From Denitromonas halophila (lineage in GTDB: Bacteria; Pseudomonadota; Gammaproteobacteria; Burkholderiales; Rhodocyclaceae): a stretch of 64,000 bases of DNA. The DNA is taken from the NCBI RefSeq assembly GCF_007625155.1, contig NZ_VMNK01000006.1, positions 310,001 through 374,000 on the forward strand. Direction: 5' to 3'. Of the stretch, positions 56,581-64,000 are shown piece after piece. The position numbers and the translations under genes are program-made. Positions within the stretch are counted from its first letter, which is position 1, and every line of letters starts with the position of its first letter. The notes below the pieces were generated by a model. It ran no database searches. It saw nothing but the letters and a program-made list of their open reading frames with translations, and was not told the DNA's origin.

Positions 56581-57866
56581 ACTGGGTTCACCGGATCGGC
56601 GTCTTCGGCCTCGGCCTGTTCGCCCTCACCAGCGTCTGGAAAACCGCGCCCGGCCATATCGGTATCGCCCTGTGCCTGCCCGCCATCGCGCTCGCCCTGT
56701 GGCAGCGCCGCCGTGTTCCCTGGGATACCGCCAGCGCGCTCGCCGCCGCCGTGGCCCTGTGGCTGTGCGCCCGCTACGCGCTGCAAAGCTGGGGCGGCCT
56801 GGCCGAACCGGGGCTACTCACACCCAAAGAGGTCTTCATCGACTGGCTGTTCGTGCCCATGTTCGCGCTGCTGGCAATCCTGCCCTGCGAGGACCCAGTG
56901 CGCCGGCTGCGACGGCTATGGATGCTGGCCATGCTCGGTTTTACGCTCGGCGTCATCAGCTTCCTCTGGCAGCGCGGCCTCGCCGTGTTGTGGTCAGGCG
57001 AGCGGCTCGGCTTTCATCTGAATCGCGCGCTGGGTGTCGGTCTCTACGCCGGCGCCTTCGCCGTGGCACTGACCGCCACCGCACGCCTGTGGTGGTCGGT
57101 CACCGGCGCGCTGCGCTGGCCGGCGCGTATCACCGGCATCGCACTGATCGCGCTGAACCTCGAAGTGCTGCTGACCGCCCAGAACCGCAGCACCTATCTG
57201 GCCTTGGCCCTCGTCGCCGCCGGCGCCGTCGCCAGCGCCGTGTGGCGCACCCTGCGCAACCGCAACGCCCGACCGGGCCAGCGTCGCCTGGCGCTGGGGC
57301 TGATCGGCGCGCTGGTCGCTGGCTTGCTGCTGGCGGGCAATCTGGATGCCGTGCAGCAACGCATCGAGGCCGAGCGCGCCACGATCGAAACCGTCCTCAC
57401 CGAGGGGCTGGATGCCGCCCCCGCCGCCTCGGTCACCGTCCGACTGCGCCTGTGGCGCTACGTGCTGCAGCGCATCCCCGACGCCCCCTGGATCGGCCAT
57501 GGTTTTGGCGACGTCAAAGACATCATCGACCGCGATGTACGCCCGCATGCCGCGCTGCTCGAAGGCGAGCGCTACGACCAGGTGCATAACAGCTACCTGC
57601 AAACCCTGTGGGGTCAGGGCCTGATCGGCACCGCGCTGTGGATCGCGCTGTCGCTGGTGCTGATCCGCGATGCCGTGCGCGCAGCCCGCACCGATCACCA
57701 GCGCCAACTGCTGCTGCCGGCGATGTGGGCGGTGCTGGCCTTCACCGCCGTGTGGGCCATTTTTGACTACCGCCTCTCGCACCCCGACATGCGCTTCTTC
57801 TCGATCCTGCTGCTGCTCTCGCTGCGCCTGCTCGGCCAGCGCCCATCAACGGCGGTGCGCGCATGA
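56577..57866 (+). CDS. O-antigen ligase (WaaL) family membrane protein
   Basis: 429 residues with about ten to eleven predicted helices and a large periplasmic loop (about residues 245-330). In that loop, NRSTYLALALVAAGAV and WIGHGFGDVKD...YDQVHNSYLQTLWGQGLIGTALW, with the VHNSYLQ block, match Wzy_C-type ligases. It attaches O-antigen or other glycans to the lipid A core in the periplasm. The alternative Wzy polymerase cannot be ruled out from sequence. Confidence 0.85.
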   Translation: MNWVHRIGVFGLGLFALTSVWKTAPGHIGIALCLPAIALALWQRRRVPWDTASALAAAVALWLCARYALQSWGGLAEPGLLTPKEVFIDWLFVPMFALLAILPCEDPVRRLRRLWMLAMLGFTLGVISFLWQRGLAVLWSGERLGFHLNRALGVGLYAGAFAVALTATARLWWSVTGALRWPARITGIALIALNLEVLLTAQNRSTYLALALVAAGAVASAVWRTLRNRNARPGQRRLALGLIGALVAGLLLAGNLDAVQQRIEAERATIETVLTEGLDAAPAASVTVRLRLWRYVLQRIPDAPWIGHGFGDVKDIIDRDVRPHAALLEGERYDQVHNSYLQTLWGQGLIGTALWIALSLVLIRDAVRAARTDHQRQLLLPAMWAVLAFTAVWAIFDYRLSHPDMRFFSILLLLSLRLLGQRPSTAVRA

Positions 57867-58897
57867 AACGCATCCTCATCGTCCGCGCCTCGGCCATCGG
57901 CGACGTGGTCTTCGCCTCGCCCTTCGCCGCTGCGCTCAAGGCCACCTGGCCGGATGCTCACGTCGCCTGGCTGGTGGAACCGGGCATCCACACCCTGCTC
58001 GAAGCCGATCCGTGCATCGATGAGCTGATTCTGTGGCCCAAGGGCGAGTGGAAAAAACTCTGGCAGGCCAAGCGTTTCGGCGCCTTCTTCAGCGCGGTGC
58101 GGGCCTTCTCGCGCGAACTGAAGTCACGCCGGTTCGACACCGCCATCGACATGCAGAGCCTGCTCAAGAGCGGGCTGCTGACCTGGCTGTCGGGCGCGCC
58201 GCGGCGCATCGGGTTGGGCTCGCGCGAGGGCAGTCAGCATCTGATGACCGAGGTGGTGCCCAAGGGCGGTGACGCCGGGCGGATCAGCTCCGAATACCTG
58301 TATCTCGCGCAGCAACTCGGCCTCGACACCGGCGAATTCCTGCCGCGCCTGTGCGTGGCCAGCGAAACGGCTGCGCGGGTCGACGCCCTGCTCGCCGAGC
58401 GTGGCCTGACGCGTGGTGGCTATGCCGTGTTCGCACCCTTCACCACCCGGCCGCAAAAGCACTGGTTCGAAGACGCCTGGGTGGCGCTCGGCCCGCAGGT
58501 GCAGGGCGAGCTCGGCCTCACGCCCGTGATTCTCGGCGGCCCGGCGGAGCGCGACACCGCCGAACGCATGGCCGCCGCCATCCCCGGTGCGGTGTCGCTG
58601 GCGGGGCAAACCGGCCTCGCCGACGCGGCGGCGATCATCGAGCGTGCCGGCCTGCTCATCGGCGTCGACACCGGCCTGACGCACATGGGCATCGCCTTCA
58701 GCACGCCGACCGTGGCGCTGTTCGGCTCGACCCGCCCCTATCTCGACACCGGCCGCGCCAACGCCAAAGTGATCTGGCTGGGGCTCGAATGCTCGCCCTG
58801 CCGCCGCCGTCCGACCTGCAACGGCGCCTTCACCTGTTTGCGCGACATCCGGCCTGACCGCGTCATGAGCGTCGCCCGCGAGGTGCTTTCCCGATGA
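57863..58897 (+). CDS. waaC: GT9 heptosyltransferase (WaaC-like)
   Basis: 344 residues. MKRILIVRASAIGDVVFASPFAAALKATWPDAHVAWLVEP is the typical WaaC start, and GVDTGLTHMGIAFSTPTVALFGSTRP the ADP-heptose-binding domain. It adds heptose to the Kdo of lipid A. A four-cysteine cluster (CSPCRRRPTCNGAFTC) near the C-terminus is the usual WaaC/F-like tail. Coupled to both neighbours by 4-base overlaps. Confidence 0.88.
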   Translation: MKRILIVRASAIGDVVFASPFAAALKATWPDAHVAWLVEPGIHTLLEADPCIDELILWPKGEWKKLWQAKRFGAFFSAVRAFSRELKSRRFDTAIDMQSLLKSGLLTWLSGAPRRIGLGSREGSQHLMTEVVPKGGDAGRISSEYLYLAQQLGLDTGEFLPRLCVASETAARVDALLAERGLTRGGYAVFAPFTTRPQKHWFEDAWVALGPQVQGELGLTPVILGGPAERDTAERMAAAIPGAVSLAGQTGLADAAAIIERAGLLIGVDTGLTHMGIAFSTPTVALFGSTRPYLDTGRANAKVIWLGLECSPCRRRPTCNGAFTCLRDIRPDRVMSVAREVLSR

Positions 58898-59976
58898 AGG
58901 TGCTGCACATCGAAGCCGGCCGCCATCTTTACGGCGGCGCCAAACAAGTGCTCTACATCATGCAGGGGCTGGCCGCGCGCGGCGTGAACAATCTGCTCGC
59001 CTGCCCCACCGACGCGCATATCGCCGCCGAAGCGCGCGCCTTTGCCGAGGTGCTCGAGATGCCCATGGGCGGCGACGCGGATCCAGGCATGGTCTTGCGA
59101 CTCAAGCAGGCGATTCGCACCCACCAGCCGGACATCGTGCACATCCACAGCCGCCGCGGCGCCGATATCTGGGGTGGGCTCGCAGCGAGGCTCGCCGGTG
59201 TGCCCTGCGTGCTCTCGCGCCGGGTGGACAACCCCGAGGCGCGCTGGGCGGTGTCGCTCAAATACCGCTTGTTCGACCATGTCATCACCATCTCCGAAGG
59301 CATCCGTCAGGTGCTGCTGGCCGAGGGGCTGGCCCCCGAAAAGGTGAGCTGCGTGCGCAGCGCGGTCGACCCCGCGCCCTATCTGCACGATTACGACAAG
59401 GCCGCCTTCCGGGCCGACCTCGGCTTTGAGGCCGACACGCCCATCGTCGGCATGGTCGCCCAGCTCATCCAGCGCAAGGGCCATCGCTACCTGCTGGCAG
59501 CGCTGCCCGCCGTGCTGGCCGAGCACCCAACACTTCAAGTGCTGATCTACGGCCGCGGTCCGCTGGAGGCCGAGCTGCGCCAGGCGGTTGCCGATCAGGG
59601 GCTGGCCGACAATGTGCAACTCATGGGTTTTGCCGACGACCTGCCCGCCCAGCTCGGCTGCCTCGATCTGCTGGTGCACCCGGCCGACATGGAAGGCCTG
59701 GGCGTGTCGCTGCTGCAAGCCTCGGCCGCGCGGGTGCCGATCATCGCCAGCCGCGCCGGCGGCATGCCCGAGGCGGTCATCGATGGCGAAAACGGTTTGC
59801 TGATTGACGTGGGTGATGTCGCCGGCCTGGCCGCCGCCATGAACCGCCTGCTCGGCGACACCGATGAACGCAAGCGCATGGGTGACGCAGGTTGGACCAT
59901 GGTGATGCACGCGTTCTCGATCGACACGATGTGCGAGGGCAATCTCGCCATCTACGAAAAGGTGCTGGCGCAATGA
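58894..59976 (+). CDS. GT4-type glycosyltransferase
   Basis: 360 residues. MKVLHIEAGRHLYGGAKQVLYIMQGLAARG, PIVGMVAQLIQRKGHRYLLAALPAVL and HPADMEGLGVSLLQASAARVPIIASRAGGMPEAVIDGENGLLI. Directly after waaC, so probably a core-sugar transferase. Confidence 0.92.
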   Translation: MKVLHIEAGRHLYGGAKQVLYIMQGLAARGVNNLLACPTDAHIAAEARAFAEVLEMPMGGDADPGMVLRLKQAIRTHQPDIVHIHSRRGADIWGGLAARLAGVPCVLSRRVDNPEARWAVSLKYRLFDHVITISEGIRQVLLAEGLAPEKVSCVRSAVDPAPYLHDYDKAAFRADLGFEADTPIVGMVAQLIQRKGHRYLLAALPAVLAEHPTLQVLIYGRGPLEAELRQAVADQGLADNVQLMGFADDLPAQLGCLDLLVHPADMEGLGVSLLQASAARVPIIASRAGGMPEAVIDGENGLLIDVGDVAGLAAAMNRLLGDTDERKRMGDAGWTMVMHAFSIDTMCEGNLAIYEKVLAQ

Positions 59977-61043
59977 AGTCGCTACACATCCTCGGCAGCA
60001 AGGAGATGGGCGGCGCCGAACGCTGGCTGGTGCGCTTCGTGCGCGCCATGGCCCGCCACGGCGAATCGGTGGAAGTCATCGTACGCCGCGACTCCGACCT
60101 CGCCCGCCATCATCTCGACGGCGTCGACATGCGCGAATCGCCCATGCGCACGGTGTGGGACCCGCTCTCGCGCTGGGAGCTCTCGCGCCTGATCGCCGCG
60201 AGCGGCGCGCCCATCGTGCAGACCTACATGGGCCGCGCCACCCGCCTCACCCACCTCAAGCGCGGTCGCGGCAAGGTGCATCTGTCGCGCCTGGGCGGCT
60301 ATTACAAGCTGACGCCCTTCCGCCACGCCCACGCCTGGATCGGCAACACCAAGGGCCTGTGCGACTGGATGATCCAGGGCGGCCTGCCGGCCGAGCGGGT
60401 ACATCACATCACCAATTTTGCCGACCCGGCCAAGCCACTCGACCCCGAGGAGCAGCACGCGCTGCGCCAGCAACTCATGCTGCTGCCCGAGGACTGGCTG
60501 ATCGTCACCGCCGGCCGGCTGATCGACGTCAAAGGCCAGGCCACGCTCATCGACGCCTTCAGCCAGTTACCGGCCGAACTCGCCGGCAAACGCCTGCGCC
60601 TGGCCATTCTCGGCGATGGGCCGCTACGCGAGGCGCTCGAGACGCAAGCACGCCAACTCGGCATAGCTGATCGGGTGCATTTCGCCGGCTGGCAACACGA
60701 CCCGGCGCCGTGGTTCCATCTCGCCGACATGGTGGCCTTCCCCTCGCGCGATGCCGAAACACTCGGCAATGTGATTCTCGAAGCCTGGGCCTATGGCAAA
60801 CCGCTGGCCTGCACGGCATTTCGCGGCGCGCGCGAGATTGCCCACCACGGGCAGGACGCCTGGGTGTCGCCCTGCGACGATGCCGACGCACTGGCGGCGG
60901 GCATGCGCGAGATCATCACCAACGACGACTTGCAACGCGACATGATCCGCGCCGGCGCCGGGCGCATCGAGGCCGAGTTTGGCGAGGCCGCGGTGATCGG
61001 CCAATATCGTGCGCTCTACGCCCAATTGCTGGACAATCGCTGA
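59973..61043 (+). CDS. GT4-type glycosyltransferase
   Basis: 356 residues from MKSLHILGSKEMGGAERWLVRFVRAMARHG; the ATG overlaps the previous stop. IVTAGRLIDVKGQATLIDAFSQL, ILGDGPLREALETQARQLG and FPSRDAETLGNVILEAWAYGKPLACTAFRGAREI. Second core-type glycosyltransferase of this operon. Confidence 0.92.
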   Translation: MKSLHILGSKEMGGAERWLVRFVRAMARHGESVEVIVRRDSDLARHHLDGVDMRESPMRTVWDPLSRWELSRLIAASGAPIVQTYMGRATRLTHLKRGRGKVHLSRLGGYYKLTPFRHAHAWIGNTKGLCDWMIQGGLPAERVHHITNFADPAKPLDPEEQHALRQQLMLLPEDWLIVTAGRLIDVKGQATLIDAFSQLPAELAGKRLRLAILGDGPLREALETQARQLGIADRVHFAGWQHDPAPWFHLADMVAFPSRDAETLGNVILEAWAYGKPLACTAFRGAREIAHHGQDAWVSPCDDADALAAGMREIITNDDLQRDMIRAGAGRIEAEFGEAAVIGQYRALYAQLLDNR

Positions 61044-61044
61044 C

Positions 61045-61815
61045 ATGAGCACCGGCATCAACATCCTGATGTATCACCAGGTCGGCGACTTTGCGCCGAT
61101 GAAGGGACATCGCTCGACCTACTGCCATCACAAGCGCTTTGCGCGCCAGATGGCCTACCTCGCCCGCTTTGGCTACACCGTATTGTCGATGGACCAGGTG
61201 CTCGCCTGTCTGCGAGGCGAGATGCCGATGCCGCCCAAGGCCGTGGCGCTGACCTTCGATGACGGTTACGAGAATTTCTACGAATACGCCTGGCCGGTGC
61301 TGCAAAAGCATGGCTTTCCGGCGCTGGTGTATCTGATCTCCGACCTGCTCGGCCAGCCATCCAGCTGGTTCGCTGCCGACGGCCGTGACACCCCGCCGCT
61401 GATGAGCGCGGCGCGGGTGCGTCAGCTGCACGGCGAGGGCGTCATCTTCGGCTCGCACACGGCCACGCACGCCAAACTCTCCGAGCAGGAAACCCCGCGC
61501 ATTCGCGAGGAGGTCACCCGCTCCAAGGCCACGCTCGAAGACGTGCTGGGCGCGCCGGTCCATCACTTCTGCTACCCCTTCGGCAGCCACGACCGCCGGG
61601 CGGTGGACGCCGTGGCCGATGCCGGCTACCTCAGCGCCACCACCTGCATCCGGGCGCCGGCTACGGTGGCCGACGACCCGCTCACCCTGCCGCGCAAGGC
61701 GATTTCCTACGGCGACAACCTGCTGGGCTACTTCTGGCGCCTGCACGTCAAGAACGCGCCCAAGCGCGCGTCCATTCGCCGAGCGGGCGAAACCTTCGAC
61801 GCGCTCACGGCCTGA
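61045..61815 (+). CDS. Polysaccharide deacetylase (NodB homology) protein
   Basis: 256 residues from MSTGINILMYHQVGDF. The CE4 motifs VALTFDDGYENF (catalytic and metal aspartates) and VIFGSHTATHAKLSE (metal histidines), plus HHFCYPFGSHDRRAV, are complete, so an active metal-dependent deacetylase is expected. No signal peptide is visible, so it probably acts in the cytoplasm on a lipid-linked or nucleotide-linked sugar. Last gene of the LPS unit. Confidence 0.92.
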   Translation: MSTGINILMYHQVGDFAPMKGHRSTYCHHKRFARQMAYLARFGYTVLSMDQVLACLRGEMPMPPKAVALTFDDGYENFYEYAWPVLQKHGFPALVYLISDLLGQPSSWFAADGRDTPPLMSAARVRQLHGEGVIFGSHTATHAKLSEQETPRIREEVTRSKATLEDVLGAPVHHFCYPFGSHDRRAVDAVADAGYLSATTCIRAPATVADDPLTLPRKAISYGDNLLGYFWRLHVKNAPKRASIRRAGETFDALTA

Positions 61816-61816
61816 G

Positions 61817-62014
61817 TCAACGATCCTCCCGGTCGGGTGTCTCGCCACGCGAGAACCGCGACATCGCCGTGCGCATGAACTGCATCTGCGCATCAAAACG
61901 GCTGCACGCCGCGCACATCATCAAGTGCATCCGAAACGACAAGCGCTCGCGCAGGCTCAAGGAGCGATCGCGTTTTTCTGACGCCAGTCGCGTCACCTGC
62001 TTGCAGCTCAACAT
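61817..62014 (-). CDS. Small zf-HC2-like protein
   Basis: 65 residues from MLSCKQVTRLASEKRDRSLSLRERLSFRMHLMMCAACSRFDAQM. The start is decided by AAGGAGG 8 bases upstream. The CKxV...HLMMCAACSRF arrangement is the zinc-binding His/Cys pattern of anti-sigma zf-HC2 domains. Unlike those, there is no transmembrane anchor and no sigma factor next to it. The stop codon lies 1 base after the convergent deacetylase gene. Confidence 0.8.
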   Translation of the reverse strand: MLSCKQVTRLASEKRDRSLSLRERLSFRMHLMMCAACSRFDAQMQFMRTAMSRFSRGETPDREDR

Positions 62015-62157
62015 TGCCCCTCCTTCGATCCGATCGCTTCTCCGATCGCAGGCGTGAAAGCCCGCCCTATTGCGCACGCTCGCCAGCCACGGTGAACCGC
62101 GGCTGCACCTGCGTGTGATGCATAGACGTTCGAAGCTCGGCTGTTCTTACAGGTGAA

Positions 62158-63342
62158 TCATCGCCCCGCCTTCAAGGCGTCCAGAATCTTGCGCCCGGCG
62201 CGGCCGTTGGCCTCGAAGCCGAGGCGTGTCTGCTCGTCGGCAATGGCCGCACGGCTGCGGCTGCCGATCATGCCGTCCACCTCGCCGATATCGTGGCCGC
62301 GATCGAGCAGCAATTGCTGCAGCTCGCGCCGCTCGTTGCGGCCGATGCCGGGGTCGTCGGTCGGCCAGGCGGCGACAAAGGGCGCACCGCCACGCAGCCG
62401 GTCGGACAGGTGCGCAATCGCCAGCGCGTAACTCTCCGCCGCGTTGTAGCTGTAGATGGCGTTGAAGTTGCGGAAGACGAGAAAGGCCGGCCCCTCAGCC
62501 CCCGCCGGCAACAGCACCGCCGCCGAGCTGTCGTCGGGCGTGATCGCACTGCCGTCGATTCGCTTGAGGCCCATACGCACCCACTCGGTCAGCGGACGAC
62601 GCGCCTTGCGCCCGGCAATGCCCTCGTCAAACCCGGCCGGCAGGCGGATCTCGTAGCCCCAGGTCTCGCCGGTGCGCCAGCCGGCGCGCTTGAGGTAGTT
62701 GGCCGTCGAGGCCAGCGCGTCGGGCACACTGTCGATCAGATCGCGGCGACCGTCGCCATCAAAATCTACCGCCACGCGCATGAAGGTCGAGGGCATGAAT
62801 TGCGTGTGGCCAAAAGCGCCTGCCCACGAGCCGGTCAACCGGTCTGCCGCGATATGCCCTTCCTGCACGATGCGCAAGGTGGTGAAGAACTCGCCCTTGA
62901 AGTAGCTCTGCCGCCGCCCCTCGCAGGACAGCGTCGCCAAGGAGGCGATCAGCGGCCGGCTGCCAAAATTGCGCCCGAAGTTGCTCTCCACGCCCCACAC
63001 CGCGACCACCGTGGCCGGATCGACGCTGTATTCGGCGGACACTTGCTCCAGCACCTCGGCCCATTCCTTGAGCCGGGCCGTACCGTCGTCGATGCGCTCC
63101 TGATCAACCAGCGCGGCGAGGTAGTCCCAGATCGGAGTGACGAACTCGGGCTGACGGTCCAGCGCTTCGAGCACCGTCGGGTCGGGCACGAGACCGGCGG
63201 TGAGGCGGTCGAAGGTGTCGGTCGACACTTGCTTTGACGCCGCCTCGCCGCGCAAGCGCGCAAGGCAGGCGTCAAAATCGGCATCGGCATGAGCGGTCGG
63301 GGCAGCGACCAGCAAAAACAGGGGCAGGAGCAGTTTTTTCAT
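62158..63342 (-). CDS. Lytic murein transglycosylase (MltB family)
   Basis: 394 residues: signal peptide MKKLLLPLFLLVAAPTAHA, a GH103 catalytic domain (about 25-320) with VVAVWGVESNFGRNFGSRPLIASLATL containing the catalytic glutamate and TGSWAGAFGHTQFMPSTF, and a C-terminal peptidoglycan-binding domain (LQQLLLDRGHDIGEVDGMIGSRSRAAIADEQTRLG). It cleaves glycan strands to form 1,6-anhydro-MurNAc. No lipobox, so it is a soluble periplasmic type. Confidence 0.94.
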   Translation of the reverse strand: MKKLLLPLFLLVAAPTAHADADFDACLARLRGEAASKQVSTDTFDRLTAGLVPDPTVLEALDRQPEFVTPIWDYLAALVDQERIDDGTARLKEWAEVLEQVSAEYSVDPATVVAVWGVESNFGRNFGSRPLIASLATLSCEGRRQSYFKGEFFTTLRIVQEGHIAADRLTGSWAGAFGHTQFMPSTFMRVAVDFDGDGRRDLIDSVPDALASTANYLKRAGWRTGETWGYEIRLPAGFDEGIAGRKARRPLTEWVRMGLKRIDGSAITPDDSSAAVLLPAGAEGPAFLVFRNFNAIYSYNAAESYALAIAHLSDRLRGGAPFVAAWPTDDPGIGRNERRELQQLLLDRGHDIGEVDGMIGSRSRAAIADEQTRLGFEANGRAGRKILDALKAGR

Positions 63343-63386
63343 GGCGCCATTCTATTCACTGGCGGCTCACAAAGCAGTAACGAATC

Positions 63387-63410
63387 GTAGGGCGGGTTTC
63401 AACCCGCCAG
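63387..63410. repeat. Short palindromic repeat (TAGGGCGGG type)
   Basis: GTAGGGCGGGTTTCAACCCG..., the same unit as at 2485 and 51168. It sits in the 85-base gap between the ligase and transglycosylase genes. Confidence 0.75.
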
Positions 63411-63427
63411 CGCCACGCCCGCCAAGC

Positions 63428-64000
63428 CTACAGCGGCTCGCGCACCCGCCAGAAACTGGCGAAGCGCGGCAAGCCGGTCGCCGTCAGGCCGCGATAGCGG
63501 AAGCTGATCTGCGCGCCGATGGCCGGTGGCGCGCGCCGCTCGTCATCGGAGAGTCCCGTCCCGATGCGGAATTTCCGCCCGTCTGCCATACGCACTTCCA
63601 GCGCCCCGAGCATGCCGACAAACCGCCCCTGCCCCGGCACATGCGCAGTCACGATCGCCTCAGCGTCCTGCCAGGGCTTGAGCTTGAGCAGCGCATCGCT
63701 GCGCCCCGTAAGATAAGGCGCGTCGGCCCGGTGCAGCATCAGCCCCTCACCCCCGGCCGCGAGCACCTCGGCGAGCTGAGCCGTCAGCACCGCACGGTTG
63801 GGCACCCGCGCTTGCGCCACGACGCCAAGCCACGGCACATCGGCCGAGGCCACCAACGCCCGCATCGCGCTCACCCGCTGCGAAAAGTCGCCCGGCGCAT
63901 CGGGCAATTCGAAAATCATGTAGCGCACCCGCCGCCACTCGGCATCGACCGGCATCTGCTTGCGCACTAGCCCCGACAGCTCGGCAAAACGTCCGCGCCC
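63428..64000 (-). CDS. ATP-dependent DNA ligase (LigE-type), C-terminal part
   Basis: 191 codons open to the window edge (the N-terminus with the catalytic lysine is outside). Visible are RYMIFELPDAPGDFSQRV, the motif IV-type EGLMLHRADAPYLTGRSDALLKLKPW (motif V KLK) and the OB-fold tail GMLGALEVRMADGRKFRIGTGLSDDERRAPP...FRYRGLTATGLPRFASFWRVRE. This compact form fits the small LigE ligases that often have a signal peptide and act on imported DNA; the signal region is not seen. Confidence 0.9.
   Translation of the reverse strand, partial: GRGRFAELSGLVRKQMPVDAEWRRVRYMIFELPDAPGDFSQRVSAMRALVASADVPWLGVVAQARVPNRAVLTAQLAEVLAAGGEGLMLHRADAPYLTGRSDALLKLKPWQDAEAIVTAHVPGQGRFVGMLGALEVRMADGRKFRIGTGLSDDERRAPPAIGAQISFRYRGLTATGLPRFASFWRVREPL

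Overview
The window is a high-GC chromosomal segment that reads like a denitrification-capable betaproteobacterium of the Rhodocyclales/Zoogloeaceae type (Azoarcus, Thauera, Denitromonas relatives). This placement is an inference from gene content and layout: a tolQRAB-pal-cpoB-queE-queC block followed by tRNA-Lys, a PEP-CTERM protein, an NsrR-type NO sensor beside a cbb3-type oxidase, and urt/ure and B12-salvage operons. No species-level marker is present. No prophage, integrase, insertion sequence or CRISPR array was found. The only repeats are short palindromic elements and one 72-bp tandem repeat.

Layout. 1-7030: the edge of a TIR-domain protein, a TSUP exporter with an AhpD-like protein, an unrecognised lipoprotein, glutathione reductase, dodecin, an AlaX editing hydrolase with an AEC transporter, and a PEP-CTERM protein. 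7104-10237: hslVU and a tandem helical/STAS protein. 10499-17030: ybgC-tolQRAB-pal-cpoB (envelope constriction), queE-queC (preQ0 synthesis) and tRNA-Lys. 17369-22505: a compact cbb3-like terminal oxidase cluster (CcoN-, CcoO- and monohaem CcoP-like subunits, group III truncated haemoglobin, SCO copper chaperone, membrane protein) with a convergent nsrR. Its promoter region has an FNR-type box next to an NsrR-type operator. 22645-26971: a very large NCS1-permease/Cys-rich/histidine-kinase/receiver fusion and a LuxR-type response regulator, directly upstream of the urea system.

27284-38899: urtABCDE (urea ABC transporter) and ureDABCEFG (nickel urease with its chaperones), ending in a small membrane protein. 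A -24/-12 type promoter element precedes ureD. 38986-48651: cobalamin uptake and salvage. btuB-btuC-btuD-btuF-cobO-cobA run leftward from a cobalamin riboswitch, and cobU-cobT-cobS-cobC run rightward. 48755-51171: a cysteine phosphatase translationally coupled to MsbA. 51360-61815: an LPS/surface-glycan locus with a sulfotransferase, six GT4-like glycosyltransferases, an O-antigen ligase, a heptosyltransferase and a polysaccharide deacetylase. 61817-64000: a zf-HC2-like small protein, an MltB-type lytic transglycosylase and the end of an ATP-dependent DNA ligase.

The two parts most worth following up are the NO/anoxia-controlled oxidase-haemoglobin cluster (17369-22505) and the permease-kinase fusion next to the urea operon (22645-27284). 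Both combine recognisable parts in an arrangement whose function cannot be read from any single family.
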